From: Chelativorans salis
GTDB lineage: Bacteria; Pseudomonadota; Alphaproteobacteria; Rhizobiales; Rhizobiaceae
DNA: 64,000 bases
NCBI RefSeq assembly: GCF_025336525.1
Contig: NZ_JAOCZP010000002.1
Span: 558,001 to 622,000 of the forward strand
Reading direction: 5' to 3'
This document shows positions 29,066 through 38,794 of this stretch, one piece after another; positions within the stretch are counted from its first letter, which is position 1; every line of letters begins with the position of its first letter. A program made the translations under genes and the position numbers. A model generated the notes under the pieces. That model had not been told where the DNA came from, made no database searches, and saw nothing but the letters and a program-made list of their open reading frames with translations.

Positions 29066-32000
29066 TGCCCCGCCTCCACACGTATCTCGATATTCAAGGG
29101 ATAGGCTCGTCGCCGCTCGTCCCAGCGCTCGGCGATCAGCGCCTTCATGTACTTCACGCGCTCGTTGGCGAGCTTGGTGTCGGTGCTGGTGTCGATGTAG
29201 GAGAGCCTGAGCACCGATTGTTGGGCGGACAGCACCGCGATCAACTCATCGATACCCGCCGCCCAGCGTTCGGAAAGCTCCGCCCGCCCCGGCACGAAGG
29301 CCTCTTCCTTGAGATCCAGCCGCACCACGCGACCGATCGAGGCACCGAAATTCAGCTTTGTCAGCTTGCCTGCGGTCAGCCGCACCACGCGCGGGTTCTC
29401 CGTCGTCATGCGGTAACCCGTGGGCAGCGTGCGGGTGTCGAGCTTCATGATGAAGTTCGAGCCGATGCGGCTGTCCGGCAGATCGGCGCAGGCCACGTGG
29501 AAGCGGCCATACTCGTCGGTGGTGATCAGCCAGCCCTTGACCGTGGCGACCCGCACCCCCGGCAGCCCCGGCTCACCGTCGTCCTGGTGGCCATTGCCGT
29601 TCACATCGTCGAACACCTTGCCGACGATGTCGCCGCAGTCGAAGACCGGCTCGGCCAGGATCTCCACCACCGCGCGGGCTTCCGGCGCCAGAAGAGTGCC
29701 GGCGGCGTCCGTCGCGGTGGCCCGGTTCACGTGCTCTCCCGGACCCGCCGAGCTCAAGGCCAGCATCCTCAGCCGGATCTCGATCTCGCCGTTGCCTTCG
29801 AGCGACAGGTCCTCGAAGCGCACGGTGCGGCCGGAAACCTCCGGATCCACCGTCTCGCCGTTCAACCTCGCCGAGCCATCAACGTAGCGGAAGCCTGACG
29901 GAATGGTGTCGACCACCGTCAGCCCGCCCACCCGCGAGGCCGCATGGTTCGACACGCGGATCGTGAATGGCGCCTGTTCGCCGCGCCGGATGGCATGCAG
30001 ATTGGCGATCTTGGCCACGGAGATATTGCTCTGCGCAAACGGCAGGCCCAGGAGCGTCCCGCTACCTTCCGATTCCACCTCCGTGCCGGTGACCTCGTCG
30101 CCATTGGCGTAACCGATCGCCGTCGCGGTGTTCTCGACGCCGTCCTCGACGCCCGAGCCGTTGTCGATGTCGGCCTGCGTCAAAGCGTAGGTAGCCTCGA
30201 AGACCATCTCCTCGCCCGGCTCCAGCGTTGCCGAGAGCGGATCGAAATCCGACAGGCCGCCATTGGGGTCTTGGCCGTTAAACTTCGGGCCGGCATCCTT
30301 CGGTACCACCTCCTCCAGCAGCACGTTGCCCGTGTTGGTCACCGTGAAGCTGTAGACGATGGTGTCGCCGACGTTGGCAAAGCCGTTGTCGTCGGTGTCG
30401 ACGTAGGTCCCCGTCTTGACCAGCTCGAGGCCAGTCACCTGCGACGGCACCCCCACACAGTCGTCCGATGGGCATTCGGGGAGTTCCGTTTCGTCCGGCA
30501 GCTTGATGATGTTCACGACCTGCGTAACATCGTCGGACAGTGAGTCGACCACCTGCGCCGTCACCGTCAGCACCAGCGTCCCCGGGGCGGAGCCGTCATG
30601 GGGCGGCACGGTCAGTCCCGTCCAGTCCACCACTCCGCCGCCGGGATCGCCGCCCGAATGGGCACCGCCATTGTCGGCCGACGCGAAGACGGTGTTGTCG
30701 TCGAGCAGGTCCTGGATGGCGTAGCTGTCCGTCGGGCCGCCGGTGTTGGTGAGAGTGATCTGGTAGGTGAGCGTCTCACCCGGCTCGGCAACGCCGTCCG
30801 TGAGGCCGCTTTCGTCGACCAGTTCCTTCAGCCGCAGGATTCGCGCGGAGGCCGGTATTTCGTAGCATTGGTCAGGCGTCACTCGGCAGTCCACGATCTC
30901 GTCGGGCTCGTAGATGACATTGCGGACATTGGTCACGCCTTCGGGGATCGGGTCGACGACCTCGAACTCAACCGTAAACACCAGCTCGCCCGGGTTTGTC
31001 CCGTCATGCGCCGGAACGGTGAGCCCGGTCCAGGTGATGGTGTCACCGTCGTCGGTGCCGCCAGCGGCATCCACCACGATCAGGTTTTCGTCGTAGTCGT
31101 CGATCAGCCGGTAATTGCCGCGCGCCGAATCGTAGGGGTTGATAAGCGTGATCTCATAGGTCAGCGTTTCGCCCGGCTCGGCAGCACCGTCCAGCTCCCC
31201 GCTTTCACTCACCAGCTCCTTGCGCTTTGTGATCACCGGCACTGTGTTCGTGTCGGTGTCCTCGCTATTGCTTGGGTCCGGGTCCGGCACGTCGGGCGGG
31301 TTGGTGACCGTCGCAGTGTTGACGAGATCGCCCTCGAAGTCCGCCGGCACGCTCATGGTCAGTGTGAAGGTGACGGAGCCGCCCGCCGGCAGATCCACCG
31401 GCACGTCGGCGATGGCGCCCGTGCCGCTCGGAACGGTGCAGAACCCACCGTTCACCGGGCTGCCGCAGGTCCACTCCGCATCGGTGATGCCGTCCGGCAG
31501 AGGATCGTTCACCATCGTGCCCGCCACGCCGAACGGACCGTTGTTCGAGACCACGATCGTGTAGACGACGTCCTCGCCCGCCGTATAGGTCTCGCTGCCG
31601 TCATCCTTGTCGATCGCGACATCGGCCGGGAAGGTCAGCGCCGTTGTGACGCATTTGGCGCCATCGTTCTGGCCAGAGCCCTGGAGGTCCGAGATCAGCG
31701 TTCCCCGGCCCGTGTCCAAGTCGAACCGGTAGAAGCCGCCAACGTTGTTCGAGCCGAAGACGCCGTTGCTGGCGCCGAACATGCCGCCAAAGGCATTCTG
31801 GGGCAGGGTGGTGGCGCCGACCGTGTCGACAAAGCCCGACCCCGGGTTAATCGTAACGAGCAGGCCAGTGCCGGTGACGGAGTAGAGCAGCCCGTTGTGC
31901 CATGCCAGGTCCGGGCCGTGGGTGGCGGCCCCCGTCAACGCAACGGATGTCGCCGTTCTGGTTGTCACATCGACGGTATAGAGCCGCCCGGCCGTCACCG

Positions 32001-33387
32001 AATAGAACGTCCCGTCCGGACCGAACTCACCGGTAACGCTGCCGTTCGGAAAGCCGCTGATCGGTCCCAGTACCTGCACGCGGCCGTCGCTGCCAACGCG
32101 AGCCAACTGCGGCGGGGTGGTGTTGATCTCTAGCCCATAGATGTAGTTATCTATGGGGTTCATGGCGATGCCGTTGTACTGGTTCTCCGAGGGATCCCCC
32201 ACGTTGTTGACGACGAAGGGGTTCGACGCGGTTTCAAAGCGGAAGAGCTGCGTCGGAACGTTCTGCGCCAGATACATGCTGGGGCTGCAGGAGCCGAAGG
32301 ACGGCGAAAACGTGTTGGTGATCGTGCAGACGGCGCTTTGGCCGTTCTCCAACGTCACTGAATTGCCATCCGCCGCCGCCCCGCCATCGATCGAGCAGCT
32401 ATACTGGGAAGCGGCATAGCCGAGCACATCGTAGGATTCGCTGAGCGCGTAGGTGCCCGCCGGGATCGAGGCATCGGTGACCGCAGGGTCTCCCATGACG
32501 CCTTCAATGGTTACTTCACCCTCCGCACGCAGGGTGAAGTCGCTTGGTCCGGCGGAGCCGCCTTCGGTATTATCGACAGTCTTCTGCAGCGTCAGCGTTG
32601 GCTGGCACAGGGCAGTCGACTGGATTTGCGCCATGAACGCCTGTGCACCAGGTCCGGACTTTATATGGACAACGATGGTGTTGGGGCCGGTCTGCCAGGC
32701 ACCGTTCATGGAGCCGTCGGCTCCGTTGGCGGCCGTGAATCCGTTGTAGAAATACGGATCGTCAGGGGCGTAGTCGGATTGGATGTTCTGGGCGACCCCG
32801 TTCACCCATATTTCGTAAACCGAGTTGTCCGCAAAAAAGGTCATCTGCAGATCAAGCGTCGACGGGTCGACCCCGGGATCGAGGTCGAACTCGTAACGGT
32901 AGAAGATGTCGTAGTTCTCGGACGTGGGGTGGACGGCTGTTGTGTTATGCGAGATCCAGTTGGCGTTGCCAAAGGGAGACGTCGTATAGACGGCAGGTGG
33001 ATCATCCACGACGACGGCATCGGCATAAGTCAGCCCCCCCGGCGGCGGGCCGGTAACCTCTGTGGTCGTTAGGGCGACTTCCCAGTTGGCATCGGTGCCC
33101 GAGGTCAGCATGCCACCGGTCGAGGCATCGTATGCCGTGTTGAAAATGGCCCCGTCGGTCGTGCAAGAGACGGTGGGGCCCGCTTGGGCACGGGCCTCTT
33201 CCGTCGTGCCGAGAGAAAACCCGAACGCCAGAATGAAAAGACCGGCGAGGGTGTTTCGCATGAGATGGGGAGGATATCGGCGCCAGGACCCGGGCGACCG
33301 TGATGCGACCCCGTCGGGGCCTGCCATGCGATGGCAATGGGCGGCGAAGCGGCGTGCTGCGGCAAAGAACAAGACCGGCTTGTACAT
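29062..33387 (-). CDS. Giant exported DUF11-repeat surface protein with SdrD-B-like and OmpA-like C-terminus
   Basis: 1441 residues from ATG 33387 (MYKPVLFFAAARR), chosen for its GAGGGG ribosome-binding site; a second in-frame ATG at 33261 begins a shorter, classical signal peptide (MRNTLAGLFILAFGFSLG...ARA). Order by rough residue: leader 1-70; galactose-binding-like beta domain 70-255 (FFADNSVYEIWVNGVAQN); SpaA/prealbumin-like domain 258-355; beta-propeller-like DUF6923 region 360-580; four to five DUF11/CARDB-like repeats 580-1240 (e.g. GDTIVYSFTVTNTGNVLLEE); SdrD-B-like domain ~1246-1329 (GKVFDDVNGNGHQDDGEPGL); and a degenerate OmpA-like end (LANERVKYMKALIAERW). It overlaps the barrel gene by four bases. 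Probably surface-exposed or envelope-spanning; ligand unknown. Confidence 0.8.
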   Translation of the reverse strand: MYKPVLFFAAARRFAAHCHRMAGPDGVASRSPGSWRRYPPHLMRNTLAGLFILAFGFSLGTTEEARAQAGPTVSCTTDGAIFNTAYDASTGGMLTSGTDANWEVALTTTEVTGPPPGGLTYADAVVVDDPPAVYTTSPFGNANWISHNTTAVHPTSENYDIFYRYEFDLDPGVDPSTLDLQMTFFADNSVYEIWVNGVAQNIQSDYAPDDPYFYNGFTAANGADGSMNGAWQTGPNTIVVHIKSGPGAQAFMAQIQSTALCQPTLTLQKTVDNTEGGSAGPSDFTLRAEGEVTIEGVMGDPAVTDASIPAGTYALSESYDVLGYAASQYSCSIDGGAAADGNSVTLENGQSAVCTITNTFSPSFGSCSPSMYLAQNVPTQLFRFETASNPFVVNNVGDPSENQYNGIAMNPIDNYIYGLEINTTPPQLARVGSDGRVQVLGPISGFPNGSVTGEFGPDGTFYSVTAGRLYTVDVTTRTATSVALTGAATHGPDLAWHNGLLYSVTGTGLLVTINPGSGFVDTVGATTLPQNAFGGMFGASNGVFGSNNVGGFYRFDLDTGRGTLISDLQGSGQNDGAKCVTTALTFPADVAIDKDDGSETYTAGEDVVYTIVVSNNGPFGVAGTMVNDPLPDGITDAEWTCGSPVNGGFCTVPSGTGAIADVPVDLPAGGSVTFTLTMSVPADFEGDLVNTATVTNPPDVPDPDPSNSEDTDTNTVPVITKRKELVSESGELDGAAEPGETLTYEITLINPYDSARGNYRLIDDYDENLIVVDAAGGTDDGDTITWTGLTVPAHDGTNPGELVFTVEFEVVDPIPEGVTNVRNVIYEPDEIVDCRVTPDQCYEIPASARILRLKELVDESGLTDGVAEPGETLTYQITLTNTGGPTDSYAIQDLLDDNTVFASADNGGAHSGGDPGGGVVDWTGLTVPPHDGSAPGTLVLTVTAQVVDSLSDDVTQVVNIIKLPDETELPECPSDDCVGVPSQVTGLELVKTGTYVDTDDNGFANVGDTIVYSFTVTNTGNVLLEEVVPKDAGPKFNGQDPNGGLSDFDPLSATLEPGEEMVFEATYALTQADIDNGSGVEDGVENTATAIGYANGDEVTGTEVESEGSGTLLGLPFAQSNISVAKIANLHAIRRGEQAPFTIRVSNHAASRVGGLTVVDTIPSGFRYVDGSARLNGETVDPEVSGRTVRFEDLSLEGNGEIEIRLRMLALSSAGPGEHVNRATATDAAGTLLAPEARAVVEILAEPVFDCGDIVGKVFDDVNGNGHQDDGEPGLPGVRVATVKGWLITTDEYGRFHVACADLPDSRIGSNFIMKLDTRTLPTGYRMTTENPRVVRLTAGKLTKLNFGASIGRVVRLDLKEEAFVPGRAELSERWAAGIDELIAVLSAQQSVLRLSYIDTSTDTKLANERVKYMKALIAERWDERRRAYPLNIEIRVEAGQ

Positions 33388-33741
33388 GGACGACCCCTCG
33401 TATGCGAATAGTCCAGGCGCGAGTCTTCTTCTTTGCGCAGTCAAAATGACGCGCTGCCCAAGCATTACGTTAGATTCCCCTCAGAATCCAACGCATTACA
33501 TAAATGCTTCGGCAGAAGTTGCCCGACGCGGACAATTCCGATGCGATCAGGAGGTCACAGTTTTGGGGATTGGTATTTCAGAGAATTGCGATTGTTTCAG
33601 AAAAATGCGGAAATAGTTTTAGGTATATAAGCGGTGTTGCAAATTCGATACATCACCGTTCGTTCACCCGCCGAAACAGCTGCGCGAATAGTATACACGT
33701 GCGGTGTTTTGCTGGATAAATTCTTGTAAAACTTGAAAATA
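33388..33741 (-). promoter_or_regulatory. AT-rich upstream region of the surface operon (promoter-proximal copy)
   Basis: 354 bases between an AraC regulator and the surface operon, with no convincing gene. It is distinctly richer in A/T than the surroundings (e.g. TTTCAGAAAAATGCGGAAAT). It shares patches with 34893-35234: the ribosome-binding region beside the start codon, the AAGCATT inverted repeat and the TATTTCAG-GAAAA patch. Presumed to contain the promoter and AraC-type sites. Confidence 0.6.
33460..33509. promoter_or_regulatory. Inverted repeat AAGCATT-N36-AATGCTT with inner dyad (copy 1)
   Basis: AAGCATT (33460-33466) and AATGCTT (33503-33509) flank an inner dyad GTTAGATTC-N6-GAATCCAAC (33469-33492, one mismatch). 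The site lies 73-122 bases upstream of the surface-protein start. The outer arms recur with nearly the same spacing at 34954-35004. Candidate regulator site or transcript hairpin. Confidence 0.5.
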
Positions 33742-34725
33742 CTACCGCTTCGCTCGCATCCTGGCGGGGGTGATTCGCTTGTGGCTCCGCATGGCGGAGG
33801 TCAGGTGGCTCTGGCTGGAAAAGCCGCTCAGATAGGCCACTTCGGCGATGGTCATTTCCGTATCGAGGAGCAGTTTCTCGGCAAAGGCCAGGCGTCGGTT
33901 GACCAGGTAGCGGTGCGGCGGCTGGCCGAAGGTTTTGGAAAAGGCGTGTATGAAATGACCGGGCGATAGCTCGCACACCGCGGCAAGCTCGTCGACTGAT
34001 AGCTTACGGGTGAAGTGCTCTTCCACATATTCCTGCACCCTTCTGGCGGCGTAGTCGGACAGCCCGCCTTTTGGTGGTGCCGGCCGCATATTGAAGCTGG
34101 AATAGTTGCGAAGAACGTGGATGCCGAGGAGCACGATGAGGGACTCAATATATGGCTCGTTCGGCGGCTCTCCCCGCGTCAGCTCCGCTTTCAGCAGCTC
34201 TGCCATATGCAGGGCCTGTGGATCGACCTTTCCCTTCGATGGCCGGAGCTCGGCGCTTCCCAAATCAAGCGCCTCTATCGCAATCTCGTGGAGGCTTTCA
34301 GGTTTCCAGGCGACAAGCACTTCCTCTCTGGCCGTCGACCAGTCCATTTCGACTTCCACGTCGGCCGGGATGACGGTGAGGACACCGGTATACGCGTCAT
34401 ATCTGTGCTGGTCGCCGCCACCGAATCTCGTCGTTGTCGCAGGTGAGTGCGCCAGCACCACGGTGGCCACGTGGTTCCTGGGGAGGAACGTTTGCGAGCC
34501 GGGAGGGCGGATGGCGTGGACGGCCGCGCCCTTGGCGGTTACCAGCCGCGGACCAGCGTTTTCTGGAACAATGTCCAATATCCTGCGGCCCGCCAGGAGG
34601 TGAGCCGTTCCCGGGTGTCGAGGAGATAGGCCGTCAAGCTCGTCAAGCATCGGCGACCGGCGGAAGAGCTGCGCCGAGAACAACTGCCGTATGGGGCGTT
34701 CGTCTGGTGTTGAAAATATCCACAT
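33742..34725 (-). CDS. AraC-family transcriptional regulator (copy 1)
   Basis: 327 residues from ATG 34725; the in-frame ATG at 34650 (MLDELDG) gives a length nearer to its paralogue and may be the true start. The N-terminal ~200 residues are a sensing domain. The C-terminal ~100 hold two helix-turn-helix motifs of AraC type: LSVDELAAVCELSPGHFIHA, then FAEKLLLDTEMTIAEVAYLS and GFSSQSHLTSAMRSHKRITP. It is a close paralogue of 35235-36122 (almost the same DNA-binding domain). It sits directly upstream of the surface operon on the same strand, so it is the likely regulator of that operon. Inducer unknown. Confidence 0.9.
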   Translation of the reverse strand: MWIFSTPDERPIRQLFSAQLFRRSPMLDELDGLSPRHPGTAHLLAGRRILDIVPENAGPRLVTAKGAAVHAIRPPGSQTFLPRNHVATVVLAHSPATTTRFGGGDQHRYDAYTGVLTVIPADVEVEMDWSTAREEVLVAWKPESLHEIAIEALDLGSAELRPSKGKVDPQALHMAELLKAELTRGEPPNEPYIESLIVLLGIHVLRNYSSFNMRPAPPKGGLSDYAARRVQEYVEEHFTRKLSVDELAAVCELSPGHFIHAFSKTFGQPPHRYLVNRRLAFAEKLLLDTEMTIAEVAYLSGFSSQSHLTSAMRSHKRITPARMRAKR

Positions 34726-34769
34726 TCATGCTTTGGAACCCGCCTTGTCTCAGAAAAGCACGTAAATGC

Positions 34770-34892
34770 TCAAAGCGGCCTGCGTCTCCAGATATCGACG
34801 CCGCGTTTACAGGCACTGGGAAGCATTGCAGCACCGGTAGAACGGCCCGTCGCACATGGCGCTGCGTTGGAAGACAAAATCGGTTCAAGCAT
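34770..34892 (-). pseudogene. Short leader remnant resembling the start of the surface-protein gene
   Basis: A 40-codon frame (MLEPILSSNAAPCATGRS...) whose first ~35 bases and ribosome-binding region align with the start of the large surface gene (MYKPVLFFAAARR; DNA words ATG-N4-A-CCG and TTGT, then CGCAGC). Upstream, GAGGGGGCCATCC matches GAGGGGTCGTCC of the intact copy. It ends at a TGA after 40 codons, with no DUF11 sequence behind it. Best read as the 5' scar of a duplicated surface gene; it might be expressed as a short leader peptide. Confidence 0.5.
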
Positions 34893-35234
34893 GGATGGCC
34901 CCCTCGAATGTGCAGTCACCCGGTGGTGGGGGTACCCTCCATCTACGCCGCTCAAGCATTTTACCGGACTCCCACACGGGGCCGGCACACTCGCATCAAT
35001 GCTTCAGCATAAACCCCTCAAACACCGGATAACTCCAGTGCGTATAGGGAGACATAGTTCACGCCGACAGTATTTCAGGAAAATCGGGTTTTTTCAAAAA
35101 TCAGTGAAAACCATCCGCCGTACAAAAGTTCTGCAGCATATCTGCCGAAACCTACTCTATGCCGGCTCTTGGTATTAGAATTATGCGTAAACAAGGAGGA
35201 AATCCTCTCGGAGAATTCTCTTAAAAGTTGAGCA
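34893..35234 (-). promoter_or_regulatory. Duplicated upstream region (distal copy)
   Basis: 342 bases without a convincing gene, A/T-rich near 35080-35234. Patches match 33388-33741 in the same order: the ribosome-binding box at the left end, the AAGCATT/AATGCTT pair, CTTCAGCA versus CTTCGGCA, and GTATTTCAGGAAAAT versus GTATTTCAGAGAATT. This supports a duplication of regulator plus promoter. Confidence 0.55.
34954..35004. promoter_or_regulatory. Inverted repeat AAGCATT-N37-AATGCTT (copy 2)
   Basis: The same outer arms as at 33460-33509, with a spacer of 37 instead of 36 bases; the inner dyad is not preserved. It lies 62-112 bases upstream of the leader remnant's ATG, comparable to copy 1. 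Conservation of the arms while the spacer has diverged suggests they are the functional part. Confidence 0.5.
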
Positions 35235-36122
35235 TTAGCTCATCATCCGCATCCTTGCCGGGGTGATTCGCTTGTATTTCTTCATCGCCGAGGTCAAATG
35301 GCTCTGGCTGGAGAAGCCGCTCAGATAGGCCACCTCGGCGATCGTCATCTTCGTCTCGAGGAGTAGCTTGCTGGCGAAGGCGAGGCGCCGGTCGACCAGA
35401 TAGCGGTGCGGCGGCTGGCCGAAGGTTTGGGAGAAGGCCGGGATAAAATGGCCGGGCGATAACTTGCATACATTGGCAAGCTCGGCGACCGACAGCTTTC
35501 GGGCAAAATGCTCGTCCAGATATTCCTGCACCATTCTGGCGGCATGGTTGGACAGTCCGCCTTTGGCCGGCGCCGGTCGCTTAGCGGCGCTGGAATGGTG
35601 GCGTAGAATGTAAATGCCGAAGAGGACAATGAGGGAATCGATATAGAGCTCGTTCGGCGGCTCGCCCCGCGTCATCTCGGCTTTCAGAAGCTCCGCCATA
35701 TGCAGGGCCGCCGGATCGATGGTCCCCATGGTCGGCCTGATCTCGACATCGCCTCCGTTCAATTCCTGTGCAGCAAGATCGAGCAGGCAATCGGGCTCAA
35801 TCGCCACCACGGTGTTCTCCCGGCTGGACAGCCACTCCACCTTGCTCTCCATGTTGGCCGGATTGACGACCACTGTTCCAGCCTCGGCGTCGAATGTCTT
35901 TGCTTTGTCGCTGCCCATCGCCGCCGTTATTCGCGGCGAGGGCGCGAGCGCGACCGCCACGCAGTGTGCCCTGGAGATGAATGTGTGAGAGCCCGGTGGA
36001 CGGTAGGAATATATCGCGCTGCCCCGCGCGGCCGTCACTCGCGGTCCCACGTCCTGGGGAATGGACCTCAGAATATCAGAATCTGCCGCTCGCCGATCCA
36101 TATCGAATCGGCGAATTGGCAT
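35235..36122 (-). CDS. AraC-family transcriptional regulator (copy 2)
   Basis: 295 residues from ATG 36122 (MPIRRFDMDRRAA); a TTG start at 36161 and an ATG at 36101 are alternatives. The sensing domain has GPRVTAARGSAIYSYRPPGS, matching GPRLVTAKGAAVHAIRPPGS of copy 1. The C-terminal domain has LSVAELANVCKLSPGHFIPA and GFSSQSHLTSAMKKYKRITP. The two proteins agree far better in the DNA-binding part than in the sensing part, so they may read related sites but different signals. Intact. Confidence 0.9.
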   Translation of the reverse strand: MPIRRFDMDRRAADSDILRSIPQDVGPRVTAARGSAIYSYRPPGSHTFISRAHCVAVALAPSPRITAAMGSDKAKTFDAEAGTVVVNPANMESKVEWLSSRENTVVAIEPDCLLDLAAQELNGGDVEIRPTMGTIDPAALHMAELLKAEMTRGEPPNELYIDSLIVLFGIYILRHHSSAAKRPAPAKGGLSNHAARMVQEYLDEHFARKLSVAELANVCKLSPGHFIPAFSQTFGQPPHRYLVDRRLAFASKLLLETKMTIAEVAYLSGFSSQSHLTSAMKKYKRITPARMRMMS

Positions 36123-36344
36123 AGCGCCATATTCGCCAAGCACAGGTGTCCGCCGCCCCAATTATTGCTTTCGTACAGGTTGGACGATTTCGGTCACGGC
36201 TGCAACAGTGATATTCGGATACAGTTTATCGCAGCTTGCAGAGGACGATCCTTGCTCGCGCTATCGTTGGGAGCGGCAGTCTTCATGCGCCGACGTTGTT
36301 TGGGCTGTGCGATTCTGTCCGGTACTTGAAAAGAAGCTCCGCCT

Positions 36345-38094
<1,750 letters not shown>

Positions 38095-38123
38095 GCGTTC
38101 CCTCTCCCGGGTCTTACAATCGG

Positions 38124-38157
38124 AAGCGGCGGCGCTGGTCAGCGCCGCCGCTTTTTT
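38124..38157 (+). terminator. Rho-independent terminator of ilvC
   Basis: A perfect 13-bp stem (AAGCGGCGGCGCT / AGCGCCGCCGCTT) with a GGTC loop is followed by TTTT. The matching A residues at the 5' side are short, so it mainly serves the plus strand. Confidence 0.93.
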
Positions 38158-38175
38158 CGTTCGATCTATCGACCG

Positions 38176-38643
38176 TCAGCGCATATAGGGCGAGATGCAC
38201 GCCCTGCGCGGGCCGTTATAAGGCTGGAAGGTGTTGTCCCAATCCCGGTATGAGCGGTAGCGGTTGTAGCACCACTGCACATGCGCCGAGGAAAGCCTGT
38301 AGACGGGGCGCGGCTCTACGTAGCGCGGCCGGACATAGCGTGGCCGCGTATAGTAAGGCGGCGGAGCGGTGCGGAAACCGCCGGTGCCGAACTCGAAGTA
38401 GATGCCGCTGCGCGGCCTGCGGTGGCGCCAATGGCGATCGCGGTGACCACGGTGCCACCTGTGATGGTACCGGCGGTCGTGAACCTCGAACAACCCGCCG
38501 TTGTTCGTTGCCTCGACAGCCTTCACCGTATTCGCGGTCGCCCCACCCACCGAAAAGGCAGAGGCCCCGGCCGATGGCATCGCTACGGCAAGGCCGAGTG
38601 CAACCAGGCCGGAAAAAACAAGGCTGGGGAGAATGTGTCTCAT
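38176..38643 (-). CDS. BA14K family exported protein
   Basis: 155 residues from ATG 38643 with a GGAG site. A signal peptide ([20 protein letters not shown], cleaved after GASA) is followed by a very His/Arg-rich middle ([19 protein letters not shown]). The C-terminal BA14K motif reads [20 protein letters not shown]. The family was named after a Brucella antigen and is confined to this order; binding functions have been proposed, but the role is not settled. Confidence 0.9.
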   Translation of the reverse strand: MRHILPSLVFSGLVALGLAVAMPSAGASAFSVGGATANTVKAVEATNNGGLFEVHDRRYHHRWHRGHRDRHWRHRRPRSGIYFEFGTGGFRTAPPPYYTRPRYVRPRYVEPRPVYRLSSAHVQWCYNRYRSYRDWDNTFQPYNGPRRACISPYMR

Positions 38644-38731
38644 GGGGTACTCCAATCTTCCTGATGCCGCCCAAGCCCAACGGTCATTTCTGATGAAAGG
38701 ATTATCCCATCATCACTATGAACGCTGGATG

Positions 38732-38753
38732 AACGCAAAAGTTGCGTTTTTTT
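38732..38753 (+). terminator. Orphan terminator-like hairpin upstream of the EEP gene
   Basis: AACGCAA-AAG-TTGCGTT, a perfect 7-bp stem, runs into TTTTT on the plus strand. No plus-strand gene ends just before it: ilvC already has its own terminator 575 bases upstream. It may end a short RNA that begins in 38644-38720 or act as an attenuator. Confidence 0.65.
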
Positions 38754-38794
38754 GACCCTTGTTTTTCCATGTCCAGCGGGCAAAAGTGCTCCTC

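Noticed and set aside
26825-29104. 759-codon open frame on the plus strand
   Set aside because: Antisense to the barrel gene, whose signal peptide, barrel and terminator are clear; the plus frame has no ribosome-binding site or domain.
29660-31650. DUF11 region considered as a DNA tandem repeat
   Set aside because: The similarity is at the domain level only; adjacent units share no long DNA identity, so slippage-type variation is not supported.
30598-32133. 511-codon open frame on the plus strand
   Set aside because: Antisense to the DUF11 repeats; Val/Gly/Arg-rich translation typical of a reversed high-GC gene.
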